Assembly: GCF_001552255.1 (NCBI RefSeq)
Contig: NZ_BCQV01000013.1
Span: forward strand, 62,001 to 126,000
DNA: 64,000 nt
Direction of reading: 5' to 3'
Source of the DNA: Alicyclobacillus shizuokensis NBRC 103103
GTDB taxonomy: Bacteria > Bacillota > Bacilli > Alicyclobacillales > Alicyclobacillaceae
Shown: piece after piece, positions 42,679 through 52,797 of the stretch
How the letters are laid out: the number at the start of each line of letters is the position of its first letter
How positions within the stretch are numbered: position 1 is the stretch's first letter
Notes under the pieces: generated by a model
The model's database searches: none
The model's input: the letters and a program-made list of their open reading frames with translations, nothing else
Told to the model about the DNA's origin: nothing
Program-made: the position numbers and the translations under genes

Positions 42679-43611
42679 ATGCGGATGAACCCTGCTGTCT
42701 ATACGGATATCCACGCCCACGTGCTGCCGGGTGTGGACGACGGACCGGCGGACGTGGCGGCCAGCCTGCGGTTGTTGGAGGCGTTCTCCGGACAGCAAGT
42801 CGGCCGCATCTTCTGCACGTCTCATTACCTGAGCCCACATTTTACGGTCGACAAACAACAGCTGCGAGACGCCTACCAGGCGCTCCAAGACGTCCGAGCC
42901 ATGGCTGTCGGTGTCGGCGCCCCCGGTTCGGACCGGGCAGAGGCCGAGCCCACATCCTCATCCGGCAGCGCGGCGGCTTCCGGCCCAGCGGCACCGGGTG
43001 CGGCCGAGACGGCTGCCGGCGAATCCCCGACCACCCGTGCCCAAGCGGCCTCAATCGAGTTGGCGCTCGGAGCGGAGGTACGGCTGACCGGCGACATCGT
43101 CGAAGACATTCGAGGCCAACAGGTGCCCACACTGGGCGGCACCCGCTATGTGCTGGTGGAATTCCCGAGCCACAACATCCCCGAGGAGGCACTGGCCTGG
43201 GTGTACGAACTCCGCATCCGCGGTTACCGGCCCATCATGGCCCATCCAGAGCGCAACCTGGAGGTCCAGCGGCACCCGGAGCGGGTGGCCACGCTCATCG
43301 AAGCCGGACTTTTGTTGCAGCTGACGGCCGCCTGCTTTGTCAGCCCGCCGCAGCACCGCCACCGGGCGGATGACCTGGCCTGGGACATCCTGCGCGCCGG
43401 CCAGGCCAGCCTCATCGCCTCCGATGCGCATGATGCACACCTGCGCGCTCCCCTGCTGGCGGACGCTTACACGGCCATCCGCGGAGAGTTGGGCGACGAC
43501 GTCTGCGACGCGCTCATCGCCAACGCCAACGCCGTCTGGATGGACGAAAAGTGCCAGACCGTTCCCGCCGTCCCCGCCAAGCGACGCTTTTCGCTGCCGT
43601 GGCGGCGGTGA
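42679..43611 (+). CDS. CpsB/YwqE-like PHP-type tyrosine-protein phosphatase
   Basis: A 310-residue metal-dependent phosphatase of the kind that dephosphorylates BY-kinases in capsule and polysaccharide control. The PHP signatures are DIHAHVLPGVDDGP at the N-terminus, IMAHPERN in the middle and LIASDAHD towards the end. A low-complexity Ala/Ser/Gly/Pro insert (about residues 80-125) separates the first quarter from the rest and explains the length over the usual 255. ATG 42679 follows GGAGAGG. No BY-kinase gene is adjacent; the neighbours are wall-synthesis genes. Confidence 0.88.
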   Translation: MRMNPAVYTDIHAHVLPGVDDGPADVAASLRLLEAFSGQQVGRIFCTSHYLSPHFTVDKQQLRDAYQALQDVRAMAVGVGAPGSDRAEAEPTSSSGSAAASGPAAPGAAETAAGESPTTRAQAASIELALGAEVRLTGDIVEDIRGQQVPTLGGTRYVLVEFPSHNIPEEALAWVYELRIRGYRPIMAHPERNLEVQRHPERVATLIEAGLLLQLTAACFVSPPQHRHRADDLAWDILRAGQASLIASDAHDAHLRAPLLADAYTAIRGELGDDVCDALIANANAVWMDEKCQTVPAVPAKRRFSLPWRR

Positions 43612-43702
43612 GCGCCCATCCCTGCATGCGCCCAGCGTTTTCCACAGACATTAAGCGACACAGAGCTGTCGCAGATGTGTCAATTCTGCCGTCCACCGTG
43701 GA

Positions 43703-43711
43703 TGCTATGAT
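43703..43711 (+). promoter_or_regulatory. Extended -10 promoter of the first PBP2 gene
   Basis: TGCTATGAT (-10 TATGAT at 43706-43711) lies about 36 bases before ATG 43747. The same sequence ATGCTATGATA precedes the second PBP gene, which supports its being real. Confidence 0.55.
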
Positions 43712-43746
43712 AGACAGTGGCAATGGTCATGGAAGGAAGGTGCAGC

Positions 43747-45903
43747 ATGAGCCGCCGCTGGAAGCGCCTGCGCTTCAACCCCCGCAGAGCCAACCGAAGA
43801 CGGGCTGGCCAAGCCGAGGACAACGCTAATTCGGAGCGCTTGCTGCGGCCGCATAACCGCCGCATCAACTTTGTCTATGGCGTCGTCTTCGTCACCATGT
43901 CCGCCCTCGTCCTGCGACTGGGCTATGTTCAGATCAACCAGGGAGATTACTTCCGTCAGCAGGCCGCCACGGCCTCGCTGAACCGGGTGCCGGTCCTGCC
44001 GCCGCGGGGCTGGATCTACGACACCAATGGCAACCTGTTGGCCTACGACAAGCCAACGTACAGTGTGACGCTGACCAGGTTTGGCAACGACGAACAGGAC
44101 TTCAACCGCATGGCGGAGCTCCTGGCGCCGGTCTTCCACACCTCCTGGAAGAAGTTGGCGCATACCATGCGGTACGAGAACGAGCAATACCAGGACATCA
44201 CCCTGTTCAAGAACATCGACGACAAGCAGCTGGCGTTTATCCAGGAGCACCTGAGCCAACTGCCGGGCCTGTCGATCCAGACCAACGGCCAACGCACCTA
44301 TCCGAACGGCGATCTGGCGGGTCAGGTGCTTGGATACATCGGACAGATTCCGAAAACGGAGCTCAAAAGCTACCTGGACGGCCAGTACAACGGCATCAAG
44401 TACAAGATGACACAGTACGTGGGCCGGACGGGCATTGAGAAGGAGTACGAAAAGTTACTCCAAGGCCAGGTCGGCGAACAGATTGTCGCCGTCAACGCAC
44501 GGGACAAGTCGCAAAGTCAACTGGGGTTTTCCCCCGAGCCCGAGCCTGGCAAGTATCTGCAGCTGACGCTGGACGGCCATCTGCAAGCGATGGCGCAGGA
44601 GGCCGTAATCAACGAGGTCCAACACTCCAAGTACGCAAACGACATCAGCATGGCCTCGGCCGTCGTACTGGACGTCAAAACCGGTGGCGTCCTGGCCATG
44701 GTCAGCTACCCCTATTTCGATCCGAACTGGTACACACCGGGCAACGGCGGCTACCAGAAGCACGCGCAATACCTGAGTAATACCCTGGCCCAGATCAACA
44801 CCACCATCAGCAGTGCGCAGCCGCCCGGATCGACCGTGAAACCGGCCAACCTCATCACCGGCCTGGAGGCGGGCGTCTTGTCCTCCACGACCGATTGGCT
44901 GGACGTGCCCTATCTCGACGTGGCCAACCAGATCATCAAGGACGACGCCAACCACGGCTGGGTGACCCCGGTAAAGGCGATCGCCGAGTCGTGCGATGTG
45001 TTCTTCTACCGCGTCGGGCTGGCTCTGGCGAACTGGGTCGGCTCGACCATGCATAACCCCGGCCATCCCGCCGGAAAGAGCTTGACCGACTGGCAAGAGA
45101 CGGATTTCTGGAAAGGGTACGTGCGTCTCTTGGAGGGCGAGTGGCGATTTGGCCTCGGGCAGCTGACCGGCATCGATCTGCCGGGCGAGATTGCGGGTAA
45201 AGCCTGGATTGACAACTTTGAGACGGGCAAACCCCAGTACATTCAGTTAAACAAGGTGGCCCAGGAGCTCAAGGACAAAGGCAAGGTCGACCTGTTGGCC
45301 GCGCCGCCCGATGCGGCCTGGGCGGCCATCGGCCAGATGCAGCAATTCACGCCCATTGAATTGGCGCAGTACGTGGCGACGATTGCCGACAATGGCAAGC
45401 GGCTGCAGCCGCACCTGTTGAAGGCGGTTTACAACCCAACCTTGCAACAGCACCTGTCCAAGGACGCCAAGCCGATTGAGACCGTCAAGCCGAAGGTGCA
45501 GGCCGATCTCAAGATCAATTCGGCGTATCTGAAGCTGGCCCAGGAAGGCATGCGCGGCACCTGCAACACACCCGGGGGCACCGCCTACACGGTGTTCCAG
45601 GACGCGCCGTATGTGGCGGCCGGCAAGACGGGTACCGCCGAGATCAGCCTGCACAACCAGCGCATGGACAACTCGGTGTTTATCGGCTACGCGCCGTACA
45701 ACAACCCCGAAATCGCAGTGGTCGTGATGGTTCCCGGCGCAGGCTTCGGCGCCGACACCGCCGCGCCGGTCGCGCGCCAGATCATGGACACCTACTTCCA
45801 GGAACACCACCAGTTCTTCCCCAAGAAAGATTGGCAGAACACGGCCATCCCGGCAAACTGGAAGCAGTCGGCCGCCTACAAGCAGCCGGAACAGGAGAAA
45901 TAA
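43747..45903 (+). CDS. Penicillin-binding protein 2-type transpeptidase (first of a tandem pair)
   Basis: A 718-residue class B PBP that cross-links peptidoglycan during elongation or sporulation. After a basic N-terminus a single membrane anchor (FVYGVVFVTMSALVLRLGY) leads to the dimerisation domain (PPRGWIYDTNGNLLAYD). The transpeptidase motifs are the active Ser in PPGSTVKPANL, the second motif in AESCDVFFYR (SxD, as in MrdA-type PBPs) and KTG in VAAGKTGTAEI. ATG 43747 follows GGAAGGAAGGTG. A close paralogue follows at 46051. No rodA or mreBCD gene is nearby. Confidence 0.94.
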   Translation: MSRRWKRLRFNPRRANRRRAGQAEDNANSERLLRPHNRRINFVYGVVFVTMSALVLRLGYVQINQGDYFRQQAATASLNRVPVLPPRGWIYDTNGNLLAYDKPTYSVTLTRFGNDEQDFNRMAELLAPVFHTSWKKLAHTMRYENEQYQDITLFKNIDDKQLAFIQEHLSQLPGLSIQTNGQRTYPNGDLAGQVLGYIGQIPKTELKSYLDGQYNGIKYKMTQYVGRTGIEKEYEKLLQGQVGEQIVAVNARDKSQSQLGFSPEPEPGKYLQLTLDGHLQAMAQEAVINEVQHSKYANDISMASAVVLDVKTGGVLAMVSYPYFDPNWYTPGNGGYQKHAQYLSNTLAQINTTISSAQPPGSTVKPANLITGLEAGVLSSTTDWLDVPYLDVANQIIKDDANHGWVTPVKAIAESCDVFFYRVGLALANWVGSTMHNPGHPAGKSLTDWQETDFWKGYVRLLEGEWRFGLGQLTGIDLPGEIAGKAWIDNFETGKPQYIQLNKVAQELKDKGKVDLLAAPPDAAWAAIGQMQQFTPIELAQYVATIADNGKRLQPHLLKAVYNPTLQQHLSKDAKPIETVKPKVQADLKINSAYLKLAQEGMRGTCNTPGGTAYTVFQDAPYVAAGKTGTAEISLHNQRMDNSVFIGYAPYNNPEIAVVVMVPGAGFGADTAAPVARQIMDTYFQEHHQFFPKKDWQNTAIPANWKQSAAYKQPEQEK

Positions 45904-45973
45904 GCCCCGTTCCGGCTTCTTTTCTCTTCACCCTGCCGACGCTGTCGAAACGCGCACACAGTTTGCTCAGAAA

Positions 45974-45982
45974 TGCTATGAT
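45974..45982 (+). promoter_or_regulatory. Extended -10 promoter of the second PBP2 gene
   Basis: TGCTATGAT (-10 at 45977-45982) lies about 69 bases before ATG 46051. With the matching element upstream of the first PBP gene it suggests the promoter was copied with the gene. Confidence 0.55.
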
Positions 45983-46050
45983 ATGCCTAGATTTCGTCAT
46001 CCTGTGTCTCGTCGTCTGATCTTGAACTTTCCGTACTTGGGGAGGGATAA

Positions 46051-48261
46051 ATGCCGTTGGCACGTCGATCCCGCTCATGGTTTCTCTCGCACAAAAAGAG
46101 ACACCGCTCCGCAAAACCGAACCCGCCACGGGCCCCGAAGCGGCAACCTGTCGAGGAGGAACCGACGGCGGCGCCGCACCGCCCCCACACAGCCCGCGTC
46201 AACTTTGTCTATGGCTTCGTCTTCATCGCCATGGGGTGCCTCATCCTGCGTCTTGGCTTTGTGCAAATCAATGAAGGCGCCTCCTTCCGCAAGCAGGCTT
46301 CAACGGCGTCCATCCAAAAGGTGGCCGTCCTGCCTTCGCGCGGCTGGATCTTTGACACCAACGGGAACCTGCTCGCCTACAACAAACCGTCGTATTCGGT
46401 GACGCTGGACGTGTTTTCGGATACCAAGCAGGATTTTCACAGCATGGCGCAGCTCCTGGCGCCCGTCTTTCACGTGAACGCCAAGAAGCTGGAGGACACC
46501 ATGGAGCAAAAGGGTGTACCCACAAGTAAGCGCTTGGCCCAGATCAGCCTGTTCAAGGACATCAGCAAGAAACAGCTGTCGTTCATCGAGGAGCACCTGG
46601 ACTCCCTGCCCGGCGTCGCCATTCAGTCGGACGGCATGCGCGAGTACCCGTACGGAGATCTGGCCGGGCAGGTGCTTGGCTACACCAGCTCCATCACCCA
46701 GGATAACGAAGACCAATACCTGCACCCCAAGGACGGCGGCCCAAAGTACCTGCTGAGCCAGAAGGTCGGAACAAGCGGCATCGAACAGGAGTACGAGCGG
46801 CTGTTGCAAGGCACCGTCGGTAAACAGGAAGTCCTGGTGGATCCGTCCGGAGACAGCCAGCAGCAGTTGGGCTTCAATCCGGCGCCACAGCCGGGCAAGA
46901 CCCTGCAGCTGACGCTCGACGGCCACCTCCAGGCGGTGGCCCAAGAAGCGTTGTACTCGCAACTCTTACACACCAAAGACGCGAGCGAGATTCCGTTTGC
47001 CTCCGCCGTGATGATGGATGTGCACACCGGCGCGGTGTTGGTGATGGCCAGCTATCCGTATCTGGACCCCAACTGGTACACCCCGGGCAACGGCGGCTAC
47101 CTGAAACACCAGGACTACCTGAACACACCCGGGGGGGCACAGACCAACCACGTCATCCAAGGACCGCAGACGGTCGGATCGACCGTGAAGCCGGCCAACC
47201 TGATTCTCGCTCTGGAGGCGGGCGTCATCACACCCTGGACGACCATCGCGGACTCCTACTACACGAACCTGGGCGGGTACATTGCGCATGACGATGCGAA
47301 CCACGGGATCGTGGATCCCATCAAGGCGATTGCCGTCTCATGCGACACGTATTTCTACGAAATTGGCCTGCACTTTGCCAAGTGGTTCGGCGCGACCGCG
47401 CAAAACCCCGGTGCCCCGCAGGACGGGAAATCGCTTTTGTCCTGGGCGACGACCGACTTCTGGCAGGGGTACGTGAAGCTGATGATGGGCGAGTGGAGCT
47501 TTGGCCTGGGCCCGAAAACGGGTATTGACCTGCCCGGCGAGGACATGGGCAAGTGGTGGGTGGACGAATTGGGGAATCAGGCGAAGCAGCCAACGGTCGT
47601 TCCGGCTGAAGTCGCCAAGACGCTCAAGAAAAAGGGCCGTGTGGACATCCCCGCTTCGCCCGCGGACGCGGCGTTCATCGGGATGGGACAGATACAGCAG
47701 TATACACCCATCCAACTGGTGCAGTACACGGCGATGCTGGCCAACGGCGGCCAGCGCATCCAGCCGCACGTGCTGAAGGCGGTCTACCCCTCGGTGATGA
47801 AGCCGACCCTGCCCAAGGACGTCAAGCCGTTGCAGGTGGTCAAGCCACACGTGGAGTCGACGGTGAAGATCAAGCCGGAGTACCTGCAGATTGCCCGCGA
47901 GGGCATGCTCGGCGCGCTCAACAGTCCGGGGGGCACAGCCTACGATGTCTTTCACGACGCGCCGTACAAGGCCGCCGGCAAAACGGGTACGGCGGAGATC
48001 ACCATCAACCAGCACAAGGTCGACAACTCGGTGTTCATCGCCTACGCGCCGTACGATAAGCCGCAGGTAGCGATTGCGGTGATGATTCCGGGCGCGGGCT
48101 GGGGCGCAGACGCGGCGGCGCCGGTGGCGCGCAAGATCCTCGATTCGTACTTCAAGGAGCACCACGCGTCGTTCTTCCCCAAGAAGGACTGGGAGAGCAC
48201 GGCCATCCCGGCCAATTGGAAGCAGTCGGTCGCTTACAAGCAGCCGGAGGAGACGCATTAG
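46051..48261 (+). CDS. Penicillin-binding protein 2-type transpeptidase (second of a tandem pair)
   Basis: A 736-residue class B PBP, a paralogue of the preceding gene. It has the same plan: basic tail, anchor FVYGFVFIAMGCLILRLGF, PSRGWIFDTNGNLLAYN, active Ser in VGSTVKPANLI, SxD in AVSCDTYFYEIG and KTG in KAAGKTGTAEI. Both end in nearly the same KDW-STAIPANWKQS tail. The differences are spread throughout, so this is an old duplication and not an assembly copy. ATG 46051 follows GGGGAGGG, and the gene has its own extended -10. Confidence 0.94.
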   Translation: MPLARRSRSWFLSHKKRHRSAKPNPPRAPKRQPVEEEPTAAPHRPHTARVNFVYGFVFIAMGCLILRLGFVQINEGASFRKQASTASIQKVAVLPSRGWIFDTNGNLLAYNKPSYSVTLDVFSDTKQDFHSMAQLLAPVFHVNAKKLEDTMEQKGVPTSKRLAQISLFKDISKKQLSFIEEHLDSLPGVAIQSDGMREYPYGDLAGQVLGYTSSITQDNEDQYLHPKDGGPKYLLSQKVGTSGIEQEYERLLQGTVGKQEVLVDPSGDSQQQLGFNPAPQPGKTLQLTLDGHLQAVAQEALYSQLLHTKDASEIPFASAVMMDVHTGAVLVMASYPYLDPNWYTPGNGGYLKHQDYLNTPGGAQTNHVIQGPQTVGSTVKPANLILALEAGVITPWTTIADSYYTNLGGYIAHDDANHGIVDPIKAIAVSCDTYFYEIGLHFAKWFGATAQNPGAPQDGKSLLSWATTDFWQGYVKLMMGEWSFGLGPKTGIDLPGEDMGKWWVDELGNQAKQPTVVPAEVAKTLKKKGRVDIPASPADAAFIGMGQIQQYTPIQLVQYTAMLANGGQRIQPHVLKAVYPSVMKPTLPKDVKPLQVVKPHVESTVKIKPEYLQIAREGMLGALNSPGGTAYDVFHDAPYKAAGKTGTAEITINQHKVDNSVFIAYAPYDKPQVAIAVMIPGAGWGADAAAPVARKILDSYFKEHHASFFPKKDWESTAIPANWKQSVAYKQPEETH

Positions 48262-48312
48262 GCCGGCGAGGGCGTGCAGGTGGCAGGCCAGTGACGCGTG
48301 CCAAGCCCGCTT

Positions 48313-48333
48313 AGCCCGCCGGGACGGCGGGCT
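48313..48333. terminator. Hairpin between the PBP2 gene and the opposing epimerase gene
   Basis: AGCCCGCCG (48313-48321) and CGGCGGGCT (48325-48333) form a perfect 9-bp GC stem with a 3-base loop between convergent genes. A T-run is lacking. Confidence 0.55.
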
Positions 48334-48368
48334 TCACCAGAGCCTTGGTCGCGCGTGATGCGGGCGGA

Positions 48369-49304
48369 TCAACGAGCGGGGCCCTGTCGCTGATAGTAGT
48401 CGAGCGTCTCGGCCAGGCCGGCGGCCAGCGTATACCGCGGCTCCCAGCCGAGACCCGCGCGGGCAGCTTCGTTGGCCAGCGAGCTGTGCCGGATATCGCC
48501 GGGGCGCGGCGGAGCGTGTTCGGGCTCCAGCTCCCGGCCCAACACCTCGCTCATGGTCCGCAACAGTTGGTTGACGCTCGTGCGCTCGTTGCGGCCGATG
48601 TTGAAGGTGCCTCCATCCCCCGCAGTCAATGCCGCCACATTGGCGGCTGCAACATCTTTGACATAGATGAAGTCGCGCGTCTGCTCCCCGTCGCCGAAGA
48701 CGACCGGGCGCCGGCCCGACAACAGGCAATCGACGAACACCGATACCACCCCACCTTCGCCTTGCGGATCCTGACGGATGCCATACACGTTGGCGTAGCG
48801 CAGGATGGTGTGGCGCATGCCGACAGACTCGGCAAACATGCGGATGTACAATTCCGGCGCGTATTTGGAAGCGCCGTAGGGAGATATCGGCCGAATCGGG
48901 TGCCGCTCATCCACAGGCAGATAGGCCGGATTCCCATAGACTGCGGCGGAAGAGGCGTAGATCAGCTTGGCGACACCCGCGTGCAAACAGGCCTGCAGCA
49001 GGCGCAGCGTGCCGAGGATATTGACGGTCGCGTCCCAGACCGGGTCTGCCACCGACAGTGGCACGGAGATCTGGGCGGCATGGTGGATGACCACCTGCGG
49101 ACGCTCCGCCGCGACAATCGCGTCCAAGTCGTCCCCCGCCAGATCCGCCTGGTAGAACGTCACCCTGGACGGCACATGTTCTCTTCGGCCCGTGGACAAG
49201 TTGTCCAGCACGGCCACCTCGTGCCCACTGGCGACAAGCGCGTCGACAACATTCGATCCGATGAAACCGGCGCCGCCGGTGACCAGCACTTTCAGTATGT
49301 TCAC
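48369..49304 (-). CDS. NAD-dependent sugar epimerase/dehydratase (UDP-glucose 4-epimerase-like)
   Basis: A 311-residue extended SDR enzyme acting on nucleotide sugars, probably for surface polysaccharide. It has the NAD motif VTGGAGFIGSNVVDALV, the Ser-Tyr-Lys triad in IYASSAAVYG and SPYGASKYAPELY, and the substrate-loop segments ILRYANVYGIRQDP and FGDGEQTRDFIYVKDVA. The short length fits the archaeal/Gram-positive epimerase subgroup. The start is uncertain: AAAGGGGTGAA spans GTG 49304, and a CTG 9 bases on or a GTG at about 49289 would have better spacing. Confidence 0.9.
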   Translation of the reverse strand: MNILKVLVTGGAGFIGSNVVDALVASGHEVAVLDNLSTGRREHVPSRVTFYQADLAGDDLDAIVAAERPQVVIHHAAQISVPLSVADPVWDATVNILGTLRLLQACLHAGVAKLIYASSAAVYGNPAYLPVDERHPIRPISPYGASKYAPELYIRMFAESVGMRHTILRYANVYGIRQDPQGEGGVVSVFVDCLLSGRRPVVFGDGEQTRDFIYVKDVAAANVAALTAGDGGTFNIGRNERTSVNQLLRTMSEVLGRELEPEHAPPRPGDIRHSSLANEAARAGLGWEPRYTLAAGLAETLDYYQRQGPAR

Positions 49305-49546
49305 CCCTTTGGCGCGATATCTCTGTTCTCTCCCTATTCTAGCGGTGGCTGTGTGTGGCGGAAACCGCACCTGCCATGAAAATTTGCCCAAATGACTTGC
49401 ATCTGCGGCCGCAGCAAGGCAAGATGTATCAGTGACCATGTGTCGAAACCGGGACTGTGTCCATCACTGCGGGTCACGCATGTGAGCGAGGCAACTTGCA
49501 ATGTGGCCGACCAATTCTTGAGCGACGGCCGCGGGGAGGCCGACCA

Positions 49547-50533
49547 ATGCATATCGGGATGGGAGTACGACAGGCCATGGGCATCCTCAGTCCACGCGTC
49601 GGGTTTTCACCATACATCTCGTTTGACCGCGACGAATGGGCCCGCCTGCGCGATGCCACACCCCTGCCGCTGACCGAGGAAGAGCTGGAAGGGTTGCGCG
49701 GCCTCAACGAAAACATATCGCTGGCGGAAGTAGAGGCGATTTACCTGCCGCTGTCGAGGCTGCTGAACCTGTACGTGGCCAACCGGCAGGACCTATACCG
49801 CGCCACCAGTGGCTTTTTGGGCAGCCAGAGCGCCGAAGTGCCGTACATCATCGGCATCGCCGGGAGTGTGGCGGTGGGCAAGAGCACGACAGCGCGCATC
49901 ATACAGGCGCTGCTCAAGCGCTGGCCCAACCACCCCAAGGTCGACCTGGTGACGACCGACGGGTTTCTGTACCCCAACCGCATCCTGGAAGCCCGCGGTC
50001 TGATGAACCGCAAGGGGTTCCCGGAGAGCTATGACATTCGCCGTCTGCTTCAATTTGTCGCCGATGTCAAGTCGGGCAAACCGGAGGTTGTCGCGCCGGT
50101 GTACTCTCACTTGACATACGACATCGTGCCTGGGGAGTATGAGGTCATCCGCCAACCGAACATCGTCATCTTGGAAGGACTGAACGTGCTGCAGACCGGC
50201 ACCTCGGATGGACGGCGCAGTCCGCGGGTGTTCCTCTCGGACTTCTTCGATTTCTCCATCTACGTGGACGCGGACGTGCGCTACATCGAGGAGTGGTATG
50301 TGGACAGATTTCATACCTTGCGCCGGACGACATTCCGGGACGAGCACTCGTACTTTCATCGCTACGCGTCCCTGACCGACACCGAGGCGGAGGCTGTGGC
50401 GCGGCGCATTTGGCATGAGATCAATGAGCCCAACCTGCGCGAGAACATCGCCCCGACCAAGGCGCGGGCCGACCTGGTGCTGGAGAAAGGGGAGGGCCAT
50501 ACCGTGCAGCAGGTGCACCTGCGTAAGCTGTGA
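49547..50533 (+). CDS. coaA: Pantothenate kinase, type I
   Basis: A 328-residue kinase that phosphorylates pantothenate, the first step to CoA. The P-loop is [15 protein letters not shown] (about residue 105); further family marks are [44 protein letters not shown] and [12 protein letters not shown] 49547 follows GGGGAGG; the frame is open back to 49457 without similarity. With the panB-panC operon and acpS in the same window it covers much of the pantothenate-CoA-ACP route, though the genes are not contiguous. Confidence 0.95.
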   Translation: MHIGMGVRQAMGILSPRVGFSPYISFDRDEWARLRDATPLPLTEEELEGLRGLNENISLAEVEAIYLPLSRLLNLYVANRQDLYRATSGFLGSQSAEVPYIIGIAGSVAVGKSTTARIIQALLKRWPNHPKVDLVTTDGFLYPNRILEARGLMNRKGFPESYDIRRLLQFVADVKSGKPEVVAPVYSHLTYDIVPGEYEVIRQPNIVILEGLNVLQTGTSDGRRSPRVFLSDFFDFSIYVDADVRYIEEWYVDRFHTLRRTTFRDEHSYFHRYASLTDTEAEAVARRIWHEINEPNLRENIAPTKARADLVLEKGEGHTVQQVHLRKL

Positions 50534-50557
50534 GTGGACGGAGCCCCGGTCCGCGGG

Positions 50558-50911
50558 TTATTCCAGACCCAGTTCATCGCGTCCCGCGTCCACCCGCACA
50601 GCCAGGGTGCAAAAGCTGCACACCAGTTCGGTGATACCCTGCCGGCGCAATCGCTCAAGCGCGGCTTGGGCGGCTTGCTTCTGCTGCTGCCAACGGGCCG
50701 CGTCGCCGCGCACGGTGGCGAGCTGCATCATGGCCTCGGTGAGCCGGGTCACCTCGAGTTCGCGGCAGTAGTCCTCAAGCAAGATGTAGCGGCCGCGCGG
50801 CAGAACCACAGTGCTCGGCCACTGGCCGTGCTGGTCTTGATATTGTCGAACCTGCTCGTCAATCTCCCGCAGGAGTAAGTCGAACAAGCGATGCCCATGG
50901 CTTGCCGTCAC
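50558..50911 (-). CDS. Hypothetical protein, 117 residues
   Basis: A soluble, helix-rich protein of 117 residues with a Cys pair (LVCSFC) near the C-terminus and a long predicted helix around RWQQQKQAAQAALERLRRQG. GTG 50911 is preceded by GGGGTGG. It converges on coaA with a 24-base gap. I do not recognise the family and can offer no function. Confidence 0.7.
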   Translation of the reverse strand: MTASHGHRLFDLLLREIDEQVRQYQDQHGQWPSTVVLPRGRYILLEDYCRELEVTRLTEAMMQLATVRGDAARWQQQKQAAQAALERLRRQGITELVCSFCTLAVRVDAGRDELGLE

Positions 50912-51178
50912 AGCGCCACCCCACCCGTTGATCTCTCTGTGTCACGGATTCTTCCATGATTACCACGATTCGTGATGGGGAAACAAATTCCTGCAAGGAG
51001 CCCGCGGATTCAATCTGCGTGGATATAATGGGGAATGGAGCGTGGTCTCGAGTGGCCAGTTGACGGAGAGATGGCCATGTGGCATAGTTGCATTACGGCG
51101 ACTAAACAATATAGCCACTAAACCATTTGCCAAGACGGAATATTGCCGCTTCGTGCGGCGAGAGTGGAGGAATGCTGT

Positions 51179-52789
51179 TTGGAACAGGAGAACGTCCTGC
51201 CCAAGGAGCAATCGGGCACGTTTATTCGCCACCGCGCGATGCTCATCACCGGCCTTATCATCGCGATGCTGTTTGGCGCGTTGGACCAGACGATTGTGGG
51301 TACAGCGATGCCGCGCATCGTCGGCGACCTGGGCGGCCTCGCCTACATGACCTGGCTGACCACCGCCTACATGCTGACGTCCACCACCGTGGTGCCCATC
51401 GCCGGCAAGTTGGCCGATTTGCTCGGCCGGCGCGTGGTCTACATTTCCGGGCTGGCGCTGTTCATGATAGGGTCCGCCCTGTGCGGGACGGCCCAGACCA
51501 TGGACCAACTGATCATCTTTCGCGGCTTTCAAGGCATCGGCGGCGGCATCATGATGCCCATGGCCATGGTCATCATCGGCGACCTGTTTACCGGCGCCGA
51601 GCGCGCCAAGTGGCAAGGCGTCTTCGGCGCCATCTTTGGCCTGTCGTCCATCATCGGCCCGCAGATTGGCGGTTGGATTGTGGACGCACTGAGCTGGCGC
51701 TGGGTGTTCTACATCAATCTGCCGATAGCCCTCATCGCCATCGCCTTCATCGCCCTCGGCTTGGCCGGACATGAACGGCACGAGCGCGTCCAGTTTGACA
51801 TCCTCGGCATCCTGACCTTGATTGTCGGCGTCGTCAGTCTGCTGCTGGCGTTCACGTTCGGCGGCAAGGACGCGCCGTGGACGTCCTGGAAGATCCTCGG
51901 CTTGTTTGCTCTCACGGTCATCGCCTTGGCCGCGTTTGTCTGGGCGGAGGCCAGGGCCAAGGAGCCCATCCTGCCGCTGCGCCTGTTCCGCAGCCGGATT
52001 TTCGTGCTCATCAACGGTGTCGGGTTCCTCATGAGCGTCGGCATGTTCGGCTCCATCATGTTCATCCCGCTGTTTCTGCAAGGCATCGCCGGCATCAGCC
52101 CGTCCGCGTCCGGGACCGCCATGACGCCGATGATGCTCACGGTCATGCTCGGCAGCATCGTGGGCGGGCGTCTGGTGACCAAGGTTGGCGTGCGCACCCA
52201 GACGGTGGCAGGGATGCTGATCATGGCGACGTCCTTCTACCTGCTCACGCACCTGAGCGTGCATACGGCCAGTTGGGTGGTTACCGTGTACATGATCATC
52301 CTGGGTCTGGGCCTGGGCCTGGTCATGCCGCTTTTGACCATCGCGCTGCAGGAGAGCTTCCCCAAGACCGAACTTGGGGTGGTCACCTCGTCCAGCCAAT
52401 TTTTCCGCCAGATTGGCGGGACCTTTGGCATGACGATTCTGGGCGCCGTGCTCAACGCGCGTTCCAGCGCGCAGCTCACGGACGCGTTGGGGCCGTTCCT
52501 CAAGCAGGCCGGCAACAACCCAACCGTCGCCCATATTCAATCCATGATCACGACCAACGCGCAGGGGCTGTATTCGTCGCTCTTGAGCCCATCGGCGCTG
52601 GCCCAGATGCCGGCCGCGATTCGTAGGGCAGTCGTGCCTGTGCTCAAGTCCACCCTGGTGGATTCGCTGCACAGCGTGTTTCTCATTGGCATGCTGTTTG
52701 TCCTCTTGGGTGTGATCTGCGCCCTGTTCCTCGGACGCATCCACATCTCCAACTCGCGCGCGCCGCGGGCGAAACCGGTCGCCGAATAA
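51179..52789 (+). CDS. DHA2-family (EmrB/QacA) MFS multidrug transporter, 14 TM
   Basis: A 536-residue proton-coupled exporter with about 14 hydrophobic segments. It shows LDQTIVGTAMPRIVGDLGG in TM1 (motif D1), GKLADLLGRRVVYISG after TM2 (motif A) and the long last loop before the final helix that marks DHA2 members. TTG 51179 is chosen because GGAGG stands 8 bases upstream; the frame opens at 51143 without a site. A TATAAT lies at 51024-51029. No regulator gene is next to it. Drug or metabolite specificity is unknown. Confidence 0.92.
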   Translation: MEQENVLPKEQSGTFIRHRAMLITGLIIAMLFGALDQTIVGTAMPRIVGDLGGLAYMTWLTTAYMLTSTTVVPIAGKLADLLGRRVVYISGLALFMIGSALCGTAQTMDQLIIFRGFQGIGGGIMMPMAMVIIGDLFTGAERAKWQGVFGAIFGLSSIIGPQIGGWIVDALSWRWVFYINLPIALIAIAFIALGLAGHERHERVQFDILGILTLIVGVVSLLLAFTFGGKDAPWTSWKILGLFALTVIALAAFVWAEARAKEPILPLRLFRSRIFVLINGVGFLMSVGMFGSIMFIPLFLQGIAGISPSASGTAMTPMMLTVMLGSIVGGRLVTKVGVRTQTVAGMLIMATSFYLLTHLSVHTASWVVTVYMIILGLGLGLVMPLLTIALQESFPKTELGVVTSSSQFFRQIGGTFGMTILGAVLNARSSAQLTDALGPFLKQAGNNPTVAHIQSMITTNAQGLYSSLLSPSALAQMPAAIRRAVVPVLKSTLVDSLHSVFLIGMLFVLLGVICALFLGRIHISNSRAPRAKPVAE

Positions 52790-52797
52790 GGAGAATG

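Noticed and set aside
43717-48261. The two PBP genes as an assembly duplication
   Set aside because: The proteins differ throughout and have different lengths, so they are true paralogues.
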